Shown piece by piece: positions 28,408-36,023 of a stretch of DNA of 56,241 nucleotides (its first letter is position 1; every line of letters begins with the position of its first letter). The translations under genes were made by a program, and so were the position numbers. A model generated the notes under the pieces. The model worked only from the letters and a program-made list of their open reading frames with translations, was not told the DNA's origin and ran no database searches. This DNA is from Nakamurella silvestris. Lineage in GTDB: Bacteria; Actinomycetota; Actinomycetes; Mycobacteriales; Nakamurellaceae. Location of the stretch: assembly GCA_003576535.1 (NCBI GenBank), contig QXCQ01000152.1, positions 94,127 through 150,367 on the forward strand, written 5' to 3'.

Positions 28408-29216
28408 CCGGGCGGGTGGTGGTGGTGACCGGGGGAGCGACCGGGATCGGGGGTGGTATCGCCCGTCGGTTCGGCCGCGCCGGGGATCTGGTGGTGCTCA
28501 ACGACATCGATGCCGAGGCGGCCGAGCGTACGGCTGCGGACATCCGTGCCGACGGGGGCCGGTGCGCCGTGGTGGTGGGCGATGTCCGGTCGGCAGGGAC
28601 GGTGCTGCTGGTCCGGGATGAGGCGTTGCGGGTCGGCGGCGGCCGGATCGACGTGCTGGTCAACAATGTCGGCGACTTCCGGCCGGCGTCACGGACATTC
28701 CTGCACAGCACCGAGGAGCAGTGGCAGGATCTCAACGAGATCAATCTGCTGCATGTGCTGCGGATGTGCCACGCCGTGCTTCCGATCATGGTCGATCAGG
28801 GCTCCGGTGCGGTGATCAACAATTCGACGGTCGAGGCCTTCCGGGGCATCCCCGGGCACGCGGTGTACTCGGCGTACAACGCCGGGGTGTCGGCGTTCAC
28901 CAGGAGTCTGGCGGTCGAGGTGGCCGGCTCAGGGGTGCGGGTGAACGCCATCGCGCCGGATCTGGCCGATACCGGTCAGACACCCGCGGCGGCGATGCTG
29001 CGTGGACGCGACCCTGACCTGCTCCGCACCTGGGTTCCGGTGGGCCGGTTCGGCCGCCCGGAGGACTACGCGGCGGTGGTGGAGTTCCTGGCCGGGGAGG
29101 GTGCGGGTTTCGTCACCGGGCAGACCATCCCGGTCGACGGCGGCACCCTGGCGGCCTCCGGGTGGTACGCCCGGGCGGACCGCAAGGGGTGGACCAACCT
29201 GCCCAACGAGGCCTAG
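28404..29216 (+). CDS. SDR-family oxidoreductase with altered catalytic Lys (YxxxN)
   Basis: 270 residues. Cofactor motif VTGGATGIGGGIARRFG, LVNNVGDF, the Ser region VINNSTVEAF and the C-terminal GQTIPVDGGTLA. The active site reads AVYSAYNAGVSAF, so the canonical YxxxK is YxxxN: the Lys that lowers the Tyr pKa and holds the nicotinamide ribose is missing. The rest of the fold is intact. Last gene of the operon. It may be a special SDR or a non-catalytic partner. Confidence 0.88.
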   Translation: MTGRVVVVTGGATGIGGGIARRFGRAGDLVVLNDIDAEAAERTAADIRADGGRCAVVVGDVRSAGTVLLVRDEALRVGGGRIDVLVNNVGDFRPASRTFLHSTEEQWQDLNEINLLHVLRMCHAVLPIMVDQGSGAVINNSTVEAFRGIPGHAVYSAYNAGVSAFTRSLAVEVAGSGVRVNAIAPDLADTGQTPAAAMLRGRDPDLLRTWVPVGRFGRPEDYAAVVEFLAGEGAGFVTGQTIPVDGGTLAASGWYARADRKGWTNLPNEA

Positions 29217-29320
29217 CGTTCGTTCTTCCGGTGTCGGGAACCGGCCACGGACACCTCCATGCCGTTGACTCTCCGGCGCTCGATGAGGTCTGAGAAGTGA
29301 CCTCAGCTTGCTGCTCGCAC

Positions 29321-29833
29321 TCACCCGACTACCGTGGCAGCGTCCGCTTCCCGCGCACCGGCGGCTGACCGGATCTGGTTGTACTCGGCTTCGCTCAACA
29401 ATCCGCCGCGCACGGACTCGCCTATCTGGTCGAAATCTCCCGGGACGTAGGCTTCGGACAGCGGATTGTCGACGTCTTCATGGCTGCCGAAGGTATAGGG
29501 CCACTCGGTCAGGATTCTGAGCATCTCCTCGGTTCCGATCTTCCCGATCGTACGGAGCAGTACGACCTCCCGCGGGGTGCGTTCCAGCAGATCCGGGGCC
29601 ACCCTGACACGCCTGAGAATGCGTGATACCTCAGGCTGAGAAACACCGAGAACCTCATGGATGTCCCGCTGGGTGAGCCTGTCGGGATCACCGACCTTGC
29701 GCGCCTCGTTCGCAGCGACAAATCGGAGATTGGCAAGGTCCTGGAGCTCGACCCGCGCGCGCGTGGCTTGAGCGTCCCGCCGGGCTTCCTCGGGGCTCAC
29801 GGAGGCCGGTACCCAGCCTGAGATGATCGTCAT
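29321..29833 (-). CDS. HTH regulator inside the catabolic cluster
   Basis: 170 residues. The HTH (LTQRDIHEVLGVSQPEVSRILRRVRVAPDLL) occupies about residues 50-82, and the C-terminal part is acidic (ESVRGGLLSEAEYNQIRSAAGAREADAATVVG). It resembles small XRE/antitoxin-like regulators rather than TetR or GntR types. A 17-bp palindrome (29851-29867) sits 18 bp before its ATG, suggesting autoregulation. It is not obviously part of the catabolic pathway and could be an insertion. GGAGGTCAGG precedes ATG 29833. No toxin partner was found. Confidence 0.7.
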   Translation of the reverse strand: MTIISGWVPASVSPEEARRDAQATRARVELQDLANLRFVAANEARKVGDPDRLTQRDIHEVLGVSQPEVSRILRRVRVAPDLLERTPREVVLLRTIGKIGTEEMLRILTEWPYTFGSHEDVDNPLSEAYVPGDFDQIGESVRGGLLSEAEYNQIRSAAGAREADAATVVG

Positions 29834-29850
29834 GACTGCCTGACCTCCAC

Positions 29851-29867
29851 TGATACAACTTGTATCA
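29851..29867. promoter_or_regulatory. Palindrome TGATACAA-C-TTGTATCA
   Basis: Perfect inverted repeat with a one-base centre. It lies in the 35-bp gap between the SnoaL protein 4 stop and the HTH regulator start, 18 bp from the latter. Probable operator for that regulator. Confidence 0.7.
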
Positions 29868-29868
29868 A

Positions 29869-30360
29869 CTAGGCCAGCATGACCAGCAGCTCCCGCGCCT
29901 CGGCGGAACCGTCCAGCTGGCGGTTGACCCGGTGGGTCGCCTTCCAGCCCTGTTCCGTCCGGAGGAACTCCCAGCGGTTGACACCCGTGCGCCAGACCCG
30001 GTAGCCGTCTCCCGCCTCATCACGCAGCACCAGCTGGGAGTAGTGGGTCACCACCGCCCGGTCGCCGTCCAGGTCGATCCGCGGTGGGCCCATCAGGTGG
30101 GCCGCGCCTGCCTGGATCAACGACTGGTGCAGCTCCCCGGTGACCATCTCCGACAAGTCGGTCCGTCCGTGCAGCACCACCGGGAAGGTGTCGTACACAC
30201 CGTCCTCGGTCCACAGATCGGCGGTGGTACCAGCGGATCCGCTGTCCACCGCAGGTCCGTAGGAGGCGATGATCCGGGACAGCGCGAGCTGGTCCTCCGC
30301 CACCCGGAGCCGGGCCTCGACGGCCTCCAGACGCGCCAGCAACGCGGCCGTGTCGATCAT
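29869..30360 (-). CDS. SnoaL/NTF2-fold protein 4
   Basis: 163 residues. N-terminal coiled helix LLARLEAVEARLRVAEDQLALSRIIASYGPAVDSG, then the NTF2 core with WTEDGVYDTFPVVLHGRTDLSEM and WRTGVNRWEFLRTEQGWKATHRV. The start at 30360 overlaps the preceding gene's TGA (ATGA). A longer upstream frame is rejected because it antisense-overlaps gene 3. Last catabolic gene of the minus-strand operon SDR-SDR-SnoaL-SnoaL. Function inferred from fold only. Confidence 0.82.
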   Translation of the reverse strand: MIDTAALLARLEAVEARLRVAEDQLALSRIIASYGPAVDSGSAGTTADLWTEDGVYDTFPVVLHGRTDLSEMVTGELHQSLIQAGAAHLMGPPRIDLDGDRAVVTHYSQLVLRDEAGDGYRVWRTGVNRWEFLRTEQGWKATHRVNRQLDGSAEARELLVMLA

Positions 30361-30887
30361 CGGGGACTCCCGTCGGTGAACCGGGCCTGCAGACGCGCCA
30401 AGGGGTCCTCGCCGTCTCTGGACCCGGCCGGGCCCGGCCCCTCCCTGTCCATCAGTCGACCGGCGTCCGATCGGGTCCACTCGCGCACCGCCCACCGTTC
30501 GTCGATCGCCCACCGGCCGGACCGGAACGCCATCAGGTCGATGTACCGGAATCCGCTGGTGAAGTTGCGCCGCGGGTCCTCGGATCCGTCGGTCCAGTGC
30601 ACCGCCGTGCCGTAGGTCTCGCTGATCGCCCTGTCTCCGTGGAGGTCGACCAGATGGTTGCCGATGATGTGCATGGTCCCGGAGAACCGTTGCAGGGCGG
30701 TGCGAACCCAGTCGAGGTATTCGTCGACACCGCCGTCGAAGCCGGTGTGGTGATCGATCCCCTCCGGATGGTACGCCCGCCGGACCAGGTCGAGGTCCAG
30801 CCGGTCGACCCCGCGGCAGTACCGCAGCACGACCTGGTGGATCTCGAAACGATCGGTCTGCCCGGTACGGCCGACGGGGTCGGTCAT
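30357..30887 (-). CDS. SnoaL/NTF2-fold protein 3
   Basis: 176 residues from ATG 30887, which forms an ATGA overlap with the upstream SDR stop. Family pattern: FEIHQVVLRYCRGVDRLDLDLVRRAYHPEGIDHHTGFDGGVDEYLDWV, then TMHIIGNHLVDLHGDRAISETYGTAVHW. The acidic/aromatic residues line the usual ligand cone, as in bile-acid dehydratase-type proteins. It is translationally coupled both sides. A TTG upstream (30902) is also in frame but lacks a ribosome site. Confidence 0.85.
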   Translation of the reverse strand: MTDPVGRTGQTDRFEIHQVVLRYCRGVDRLDLDLVRRAYHPEGIDHHTGFDGGVDEYLDWVRTALQRFSGTMHIIGNHLVDLHGDRAISETYGTAVHWTDGSEDPRRNFTSGFRYIDLMAFRSGRWAIDERWAVREWTRSDAGRLMDREGPGPAGSRDGEDPLARLQARFTDGSPR

Positions 30888-31630
30888 TGGGTGACCGTCC
30901 AACCGCCGTCCACCGGCAGAAAGGCCCCGTTGACGTACCCGGCGAGGGGTGACAACAAAAACAGGACGGCCCAGGCGATGTCGTCCGGGGTGGCCATCCG
31001 GTGCAGCGGAACCCGTTGCAATACACGCTGTCCGACCTCGCTCGCGGCGAAGCCGGCCAACCGCGGGGTGTCGGTCATACCGGGGGCCACCGCATTGGCG
31101 CGAACCTCGTCGCTGCGGTACGCGGCCAGATGCCTGGTGTAGCCGGCGATGGCAGCCTTGGAGGCGCAGTACCAGTCGGAGGCGGTCCCGACCACGTTGC
31201 CGGCCACGGAAGCGACGTTGACCAGGGCTGCACCTTCGGGAGCCCCCGGCGCCAACCAGGTGTTCACCATCCGTCTCATGCTTCCCACCGAGATGCGCAG
31301 GGCCTCCTCGAATTCCAGATCGACCGCCGAGGACGGTCCGGCGTTGTTCAGCAGGTAGCGGATCGTCCCGAGTTCCCGGCTGCGGATGAAGGCCGCCTCC
31401 ACCGCCTCGGACTCGCTCACGTCTGCGGTAATGGCCAGCGCCCTGCCACCGGCACGTTCGATCTGCGCCGCGGTCTCGTGCACCCCGTCGGCGTTCAGGT
31501 CCCAGGCGGCGACCGTCAGCCCCACCTCGGCGGCCCGGACGGCCGCCGCTCGTCCGATCCCGCTGCCCGCCCCGGTGACGACGATGACATCGCCGGGGGT
31601 GAAACCGAAATGCGGGTGCGGGGTGGTCAT
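30884..31630 (-). CDS. SDR-family oxidoreductase, canonical active site
   Basis: 248 residues. Cofactor motif VTGAGSGIGRAAAVRAAEVG, LLNNAGPS, Ser in NVASVAGNVVG and YxxxK in WYCASKAAIAGYTRH. The C-terminus has PVDGGWTV. Likely a hydroxyacyl or ring-hydroxyl dehydrogenase of the pathway. GGAGAAAGG lies before ATG 31630. The gene follows the SDR at 31655-32425 by 24 bp and is translationally coupled to SnoaL protein 3. Confidence 0.9.
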   Translation of the reverse strand: MTTPHPHFGFTPGDVIVVTGAGSGIGRAAAVRAAEVGLTVAAWDLNADGVHETAAQIERAGGRALAITADVSESEAVEAAFIRSRELGTIRYLLNNAGPSSAVDLEFEEALRISVGSMRRMVNTWLAPGAPEGAALVNVASVAGNVVGTASDWYCASKAAIAGYTRHLAAYRSDEVRANAVAPGMTDTPRLAGFAASEVGQRVLQRVPLHRMATPDDIAWAVLFLLSPLAGYVNGAFLPVDGGWTVTQ

Positions 31631-31654
31631 GGATGGAACCTTTCTCCGATGAGG

Positions 31655-32425
31655 TCAGACACCGTAACCGCCGTCAACATCGAGCTTCTGGCCGGTGACG
31701 AAACCGGCGCGGTCACTGGCCAGGAAGGCGACCGCCTCGGCGATGTCGACGGCGGTGCCGAATCTGCGCAACGGGATGTTGCGCCGGGTCACGTCCAGGG
31801 CCGCATCGTCGAGCTCGCCGGAGGAGATCAGCCGCTCGGCCATCCCGTCGGTGAGCATGCCCGGCCCCACGCTGTTGAACCGGACCCCGTATCTGCCCTC
31901 CTCGGCGGCGAAAGCCCGGACGAGGGATTCGACCGCACCCTTGGTGCCGGCCGAGAGGCCGTCCCGGACCGGGTATCTCGTGGTCGCCGCGGTGGTGACG
32001 GCGGTGACCGACCCCGCCGAGGCGCGCAGGGCGGGCAGGGTGGCATGGACGAGGTTGAAGAAGGCAGCCGCCTCCTGCTGCAGGTGGTCTGCGTACGAAG
32101 CCGGGTCCACCTTCGACAGGTGCACCATCGGGATGTGCGGGCCTGCGGCGTGGACCACGGTATGGATGCCGCCCTGACCGGCAACGAGGTCCGCGGCCAG
32201 CGAGGCGATCTCCTCGGGGCGGGTCAGATCGACACACACGGCCAAGGGTGGCCGCCCGTCGGACCCCAGCTTCCGGGTCAGGTCGGTGGCCGCGTCGGTG
32301 TTGGACCGGTAGGCGAAAACGACCGCGGCCCCACGTGCGACCAGGGTCCGACAGATGGCCGTGCCGATCCCGCCGGTGCCGCCGGTCACCAAAGCGACCC
32401 CGGCCCGTGCCGCGAAGTCCTGCAC
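31655..32425 (-). CDS. SDR-family protein lacking the catalytic Tyr
   Basis: 256 residues from GTG 32425, which has AAAGG at 32434-32438 upstream; a GTG at 32434 is also in frame. Cofactor motif ALVTGGTGGIGTAICRTLVARG and C-terminal GQKLDVDGGYGV are intact. Where YxxxK should be, the sequence is LSAGTKGAVESLV: Lys remains but the Tyr position is Ser, and the usual Ser stretch reads VTTAATTRYP. It may be inactive as a dehydrogenase or have a different chemistry. First gene of the minus-strand operon, with a weak KstR2-like operator 36 bp upstream. Confidence 0.86.
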   Translation of the reverse strand: MQDFAARAGVALVTGGTGGIGTAICRTLVARGAAVVFAYRSNTDAATDLTRKLGSDGRPPLAVCVDLTRPEEIASLAADLVAGQGGIHTVVHAAGPHIPMVHLSKVDPASYADHLQQEAAAFFNLVHATLPALRASAGSVTAVTTAATTRYPVRDGLSAGTKGAVESLVRAFAAEEGRYGVRFNSVGPGMLTDGMAERLISSGELDDAALDVTRRNIPLRRFGTAVDIAEAVAFLASDRAGFVTGQKLDVDGGYGV

Positions 32426-32460
32426 CTGTGCCACCTTTCACCAACTGTCACTGGGCCAAG

Positions 32461-32470
32461 CAAGCGTTTG
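32461..32470. promoter_or_regulatory. KstR2-like operator 2, one mismatch (CAAGCGTTTG)
   Basis: CAAGCGTTTG departs from the perfect site by one base but is flanked by CAAG on the left (32457-32460). It lies 36 bp upstream of the minus-strand SDR start (32425). Confidence 0.55.
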
Positions 32471-32549
32471 TTCGTCCAAGCCTAGGTCTCCGCTCGGTCC
32501 ACCGTCAATGGTGACGCAGGTCGGGATCAGCCGTGCTCCACACTGCCCC

Positions 32550-32600
32550 CGCGAGTGGACTGTGGCACCCCAGTTTCTGGGGTGTCACAGTCCGCTCGCG
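32550..32600. other. 24-bp-stem hairpin between divergent promoters
   Basis: 32550-32573 pairs with 32577-32600 with two mismatched positions (one would be a G-U wobble) and a 3-nt loop. The core CACCCCAG-TTT-CTGGGGTG resembles the argG/gntR terminator. It does not follow any gene, which is unusual for a terminator-like stem. Confidence 0.75.
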
Positions 32601-32675
32601 GTGCCCCACCCCGCCGCCCGAGGCAGCTGCCGTAAGGGGTCACATTCTTGATCGTCACCGATCCACAAGCCCTAC

Positions 32676-32685
32676 CAAGCGCTTG
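32676..32685. promoter_or_regulatory. KstR2-like operator 3 (CAAGCGCTTG)
   Basis: Perfect core, followed by CTTG (32686-32689). 72 bp upstream of the SDR start 32757 and its acyl-CoA dehydrogenase operon. Confidence 0.85.
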
Positions 32686-32756
32686 CTTGCGTAGCGGTGG
32701 CGCATATGGTTGGCTGGCGAGCAGCAGACATCGCCGTCGACTCGAAGGGTGCGTCC

Positions 32757-33632
32757 ATGACCGGAATCTGCCAGGGACGGTCGGTGATCGTCACCGGCGC
32801 GGGCCAGGGCCTGGGCCGCGCGCACGCCCTCGAATTCGCCCGGCAGGGTGCCTCGGTGCTCGTCAACGACATCGGGCCGGCCGCTGCGGAGGTGGCGGCC
32901 GAGATCGTCGGCACCGGCGGGACCGCCGTGGCCAGTGCGGGCGACGTCTCCGACTGGGACTACGCCGACGAGTTGGTCGCCCTGGCAGTGCGGACCTTCG
33001 GCGGCCTCGACACCCTGGTGAACAACGCCGGACTCAACCGGGACCGGATGCTGGTCAACATGTCCGAGCAGGAGTGGGATCTGGTGCTCAAGGTCGATCT
33101 CAAGGGTCACTTCGCTCCCATGCGTCACGCCGCCGGGTACTGGCGTGACCAGGCGAGAGCCGGTTCCCCCCGCGCGGCGCGGGTGGTCAACACCTCCTCC
33201 GGAGCAGGCCTGATGGGCAGTGTCGGGCAGGGCAACTACGCGGCGGCCAAGGCAGGGATCGCCACCCTGACCCAGATCGCCGCCGTCGAATGGGCCCGGT
33301 ACGGGGTGCTGGTCAACGCCATCGCGCCCTCGGCCCGCACCGCCATGACCGAGGCGGTGTTCGCCGAGGCGATGGCGGTCCCGGACAGTGGATTCGACCG
33401 GATGCATCCGGCGAACGTCTCCCCGCTGGTGGTCTGGCTCGGTAGTGACGCGGCCGCCGGGGTGACCGGCCGGGTGTTCGAGATGGCAGGTGGCGAGCTG
33501 TCGTTGGCGGACGGCTGGCGGCACGGTGTGACCCGCACGCTCGACCGGCGCTGGGAGGTCGGCGAACTCGGGCCGGCGATCAGGGACATCCTCGCGGAGG
33601 CAGCTCCGGCAACTCCGGTCTACGGGAGCTGA
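32757..33632 (+). CDS. SDR-family oxidoreductase, long form (about 291 aa)
   Basis: 291 residues. Cofactor motif VTGAGQGLGRAHALEFARQG, LVNNAGLNRDRMLVNMSEQEWD, Ser in VNTSSGAGLMGSVGQ and YxxxK in NYAAAKAGIATLTQ. The long C-terminal tail (ending ILAEAAPATPVYGS) and the ARARxPRAARVVN insertion before the active site are typical of SDRs from CoA-thioester beta-oxidation, as in the 3-hydroxyacyl-CoA dehydrogenase part of peroxisomal-type MFE or IpdF. ATG 32757 is after GAAGGG; the upstream ATG at 32697 is less supported. First gene of the ACAD operon, 5 bp before the next. Confidence 0.9.
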   Translation: MTGICQGRSVIVTGAGQGLGRAHALEFARQGASVLVNDIGPAAAEVAAEIVGTGGTAVASAGDVSDWDYADELVALAVRTFGGLDTLVNNAGLNRDRMLVNMSEQEWDLVLKVDLKGHFAPMRHAAGYWRDQARAGSPRAARVVNTSSGAGLMGSVGQGNYAAAKAGIATLTQIAAVEWARYGVLVNAIAPSARTAMTEAVFAEAMAVPDSGFDRMHPANVSPLVVWLGSDAAAGVTGRVFEMAGGELSLADGWRHGVTRTLDRRWEVGELGPAIRDILAEAAPATPVYGS

Positions 33633-33637
33633 CCACC

Positions 33638-34807
33638 GTGGATGCACCACATGCTGCCGTTGACGAGACCTTCCGTGCCGAGATCCGGGCGTGGCTCGCC
33701 CGTGGTCTCACCGGAGAATTCGCCCCGCTGATCGGTGCGGGTGGTCCCGGGCGGGAGCATGAGCTGATCGACCTCCGGGCGGCGTGGGAGCGCACCCTCG
33801 GCGCGGCAGGCTGGATCGGGATCGGGTGGCCGGTGGCGGCGGGGGGACGTGGGGCCTCACTGGCCCAGCAGGTGATCTTCCACGAGGAGTACGCCAGGGC
33901 CGGGGCGCCGGGCAGGCTCGGACACATGGGGGAGCAGCTGCTCGGGCCGACCCTACTGGCCTTCGGTACAGCGGAGCAGCAGAAACGTTTTCTACCAGGC
34001 ATTCTCAGTGGCACCGAGCTGTGGTGCCAGGGGTACTCCGAGCCCGGTGCCGGCTCGGACCTGGCCGGTGTCCGAACCCGCGCCGAACGATCCGGTGACG
34101 GCTACGTCCTCAACGGTCAGAAGGTGTGGACCTCCTTGGCGCATGTCGCCGACTGGTGTTTCGTCCTGGCCCGCACCGATCCCGGGGCCGAACGCCACCA
34201 CGGTCTGTCCTACCTGCTGGTGCCGATGCGGCAGACGGGCGTTCAGGTGCGGCCGATCGTGCAGATCACCGGGACCTCGGAGTTCAACGAGGTGTTCTTC
34301 GACGATGCCCGGACCGGCAGCGAGAACCTGGTCGGCGGTGAAGGTGCCGGTTGGCGGGTGGCCATGGGCACCCTGGGCTTCGAACGTGGTGTCTCCACCC
34401 TCGGCCAGCAGATCGGCTTCGAGCGGGAGCTGAACACCGTCATCGACACTGCCAGGGCCAACGGTTCGTTGCAGGACCCCGACATCCACAGCAGGATCGT
34501 CCAGGCCTGGATCGGGCTGAAGGTGATGCGGTACACGGCCGTCCGAACGCTCGCGTCCTCGGCGGACGGTGTACCCGGTCTCGAGGCCTCGATCTCGAAA
34601 CTGCAATGGGCGAACTGGCATCGCGATCTCGGTGAGCTGGCGATCGATGTCGCCGGGCCCGAGGGGTTGGTCGCCGTCGGCGGGGCCTACGAACTCTCCG
34701 ATGCCCAGACACTCTTCCTGTTCAGCCGGTCGGACACCATCTACGGAGGGTCGAACGAGGTGCAGCGCAACATCATCGCCGAGCGTCTGCTGGGTCTGCC
34801 GCGATGA
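33638..34807 (+). CDS. Acyl-CoA dehydrogenase, subunit A (FadE heterotetramer type)
   Basis: 389 residues. FAD-binding and substrate motifs: FHEEYARAGAPG, CQGYSEPGAGSDLAGVRT, GQKVWTSLAHVADWCFVLARTDP, and C-terminal SDTIYGGSNEVQRNIIAERLLGLPR, the usual Glu-bearing end in many FadE proteins. GTG 33638. Its stop overlaps the second dehydrogenase start by 4 bp. Paired ACADs of this kind in mycobacteria form alpha2-beta2 complexes acting on steroid or branched CoA thioesters. Likely oxidises a bulky acyl-CoA to the 2-enoyl form. Confidence 0.92.
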   Translation: MDAPHAAVDETFRAEIRAWLARGLTGEFAPLIGAGGPGREHELIDLRAAWERTLGAAGWIGIGWPVAAGGRGASLAQQVIFHEEYARAGAPGRLGHMGEQLLGPTLLAFGTAEQQKRFLPGILSGTELWCQGYSEPGAGSDLAGVRTRAERSGDGYVLNGQKVWTSLAHVADWCFVLARTDPGAERHHGLSYLLVPMRQTGVQVRPIVQITGTSEFNEVFFDDARTGSENLVGGEGAGWRVAMGTLGFERGVSTLGQQIGFERELNTVIDTARANGSLQDPDIHSRIVQAWIGLKVMRYTAVRTLASSADGVPGLEASISKLQWANWHRDLGELAIDVAGPEGLVAVGGAYELSDAQTLFLFSRSDTIYGGSNEVQRNIIAERLLGLPR

Positions 34808-35877
34808 GCAGCCTCGACGAGCAGCGTGAGATGCGCCGTACGGTCGCCGAGTTCCTCGATCGGCAGGCCGATCCCGCTCGACTGCGTACCCTGCCTCCTC
34901 CGGCGGACGGTTTCGACGGGGAGCTGTGGCGTCGGGCGGTGGTGGAGCTCGGTGTGGGGGCGCTGGTGGTCCCGGAATCGGCAGGCGGCCTCGGACTGAC
35001 CTTCGCCGACGGGGCACTGGTTCTCACCGAATTCTCCCGCAGGCTCGTTCCCGGACCGTTGCTCGACACGATGGTGGCCACCGCCTTCTTGAGCCAGGTG
35101 GACACCCCGAGCGGTGCCGCACTGCTCCGACGGACGGCGCTGGAGGGTCTGTCCTTCGCCATTGCGACCGAGGAGGTCGCGGGAGCTGTCGGGACCGGGC
35201 GCGTGACAGAGACCGGCGCGTGGCAGCTCTCGGGCCGCAAGCGGTCGGTGGTGCACGGCGCCGAGGTGGACGTCCTGCTCGTCACCGCCAGGGTCGACGG
35301 GGTGCCCGCGGTCTTCGCGGTCGACGGGGCCGCACCGGGGGTGTCGCGGATCCCACGGGCAGGTCTGGACCACACGCGGCGCTACGCGGAGGTGGTTCTC
35401 GACGGTGCGCCGGCCGATCTGGTCGACGGGCCGGGGCCAGGCCGACTGCTCGACCTGATGTGGGTGGCTCTGGCGGTCGACTCGGTGGCGGCGGCACGGC
35501 AGTGTCTGGAGCAGACCGTGGCGTATCTGAAGGTGCGGCAGCAGTTCGGTCGGCCGATCGGGTCCTTCCAGGCGATCAAACACCGATGTGCCGACATGGC
35601 CGTCACCCTGGCCGGGGCGGAGGCGACCGCGCAGTACGCGGTCCAGGCCGCCCAGGGGGGCGGCGAGGAGCTGTCCGTGGTGGCCCCGCTGGCGAAGTCG
35701 GTCTGCGCCGATGCGTTCATGGTCGTTGCCGCCGAGGCCGTTCAGCTGCACGGCGGTATCGGTTTCACCTTCGAACACGAGGCCCATCTGTATCTCAAAC
35801 ACGCCAAGGCGAACCAGCAGCTCCACGGCAGCGGGGCACAACTGCGGCGCGAGGTGGGCCGGCTGGCCGGGATCTGA
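34804..35877 (+). CDS. Acyl-CoA dehydrogenase, subunit B (partner of subunit A)
   Basis: 357 residues, shorter than a typical ACAD (about 380-400). Landmarks: VELGVGALVVPESAGGLGLTFADGALVLTEFSRRLVPGPL, VRQQFGRPIGSFQAIKHRCADMAVTLAGAEATAQYA and the HGGIGFTFEHEAHLYLKHAK end, which is typical of the non-catalytic or FAD-sharing partner in FadE heterotetramers. ATGA overlap with subunit A implies co-translation and a complex. It is followed by an orphan start signal at 35919, not by a gene in the same direction. Confidence 0.9.
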   Translation: MSSLDEQREMRRTVAEFLDRQADPARLRTLPPPADGFDGELWRRAVVELGVGALVVPESAGGLGLTFADGALVLTEFSRRLVPGPLLDTMVATAFLSQVDTPSGAALLRRTALEGLSFAIATEEVAGAVGTGRVTETGAWQLSGRKRSVVHGAEVDVLLVTARVDGVPAVFAVDGAAPGVSRIPRAGLDHTRRYAEVVLDGAPADLVDGPGPGRLLDLMWVALAVDSVAAARQCLEQTVAYLKVRQQFGRPIGSFQAIKHRCADMAVTLAGAEATAQYAVQAAQGGGEELSVVAPLAKSVCADAFMVVAAEAVQLHGGIGFTFEHEAHLYLKHAKANQQLHGSGAQLRREVGRLAGI

Positions 35878-35918
35878 TTTCGGTATCCGGTTCGGGGATC
35901 TGAGAAGGAGCACCACAC

Positions 35919-36023
35919 ATGTCGACCACCAACATCATGACGGAGGCTGCGGCACAGCTCCCGTCAACAGGCTTCGGAGCGGTTGGGGTACGGCCGTGGG
36001 TCGCCCGTCGTCATCGATGGTGA
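35919..36023 (+). pseudogene. Orphan gene start (remnant) after the ACAD pair
   Basis: GAGAAGGAG and then ATG at 35919 give a 34-residue frame (MSTTNIMTEAAAQLPSTGFGAVG...) that ends at 36023. From 35935 on it is antisense to the thioesterase gene. The strong ribosome site in line with the operon suggests a following gene once began here and was cut off when the thioesterase-dehydrogenase block was joined. It could also be a chance short frame. Confidence 0.4.

Larger units (their letters stand above)
32426..32756. other. 331-bp divergent control region between two SDR operons
   Basis: Holds the weak operator at 32461-32470, the strong one at 32676-32685 and a 24-bp-stem hairpin (32550-32600) between them. 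No convincing gene was seen. Confidence 0.7.
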
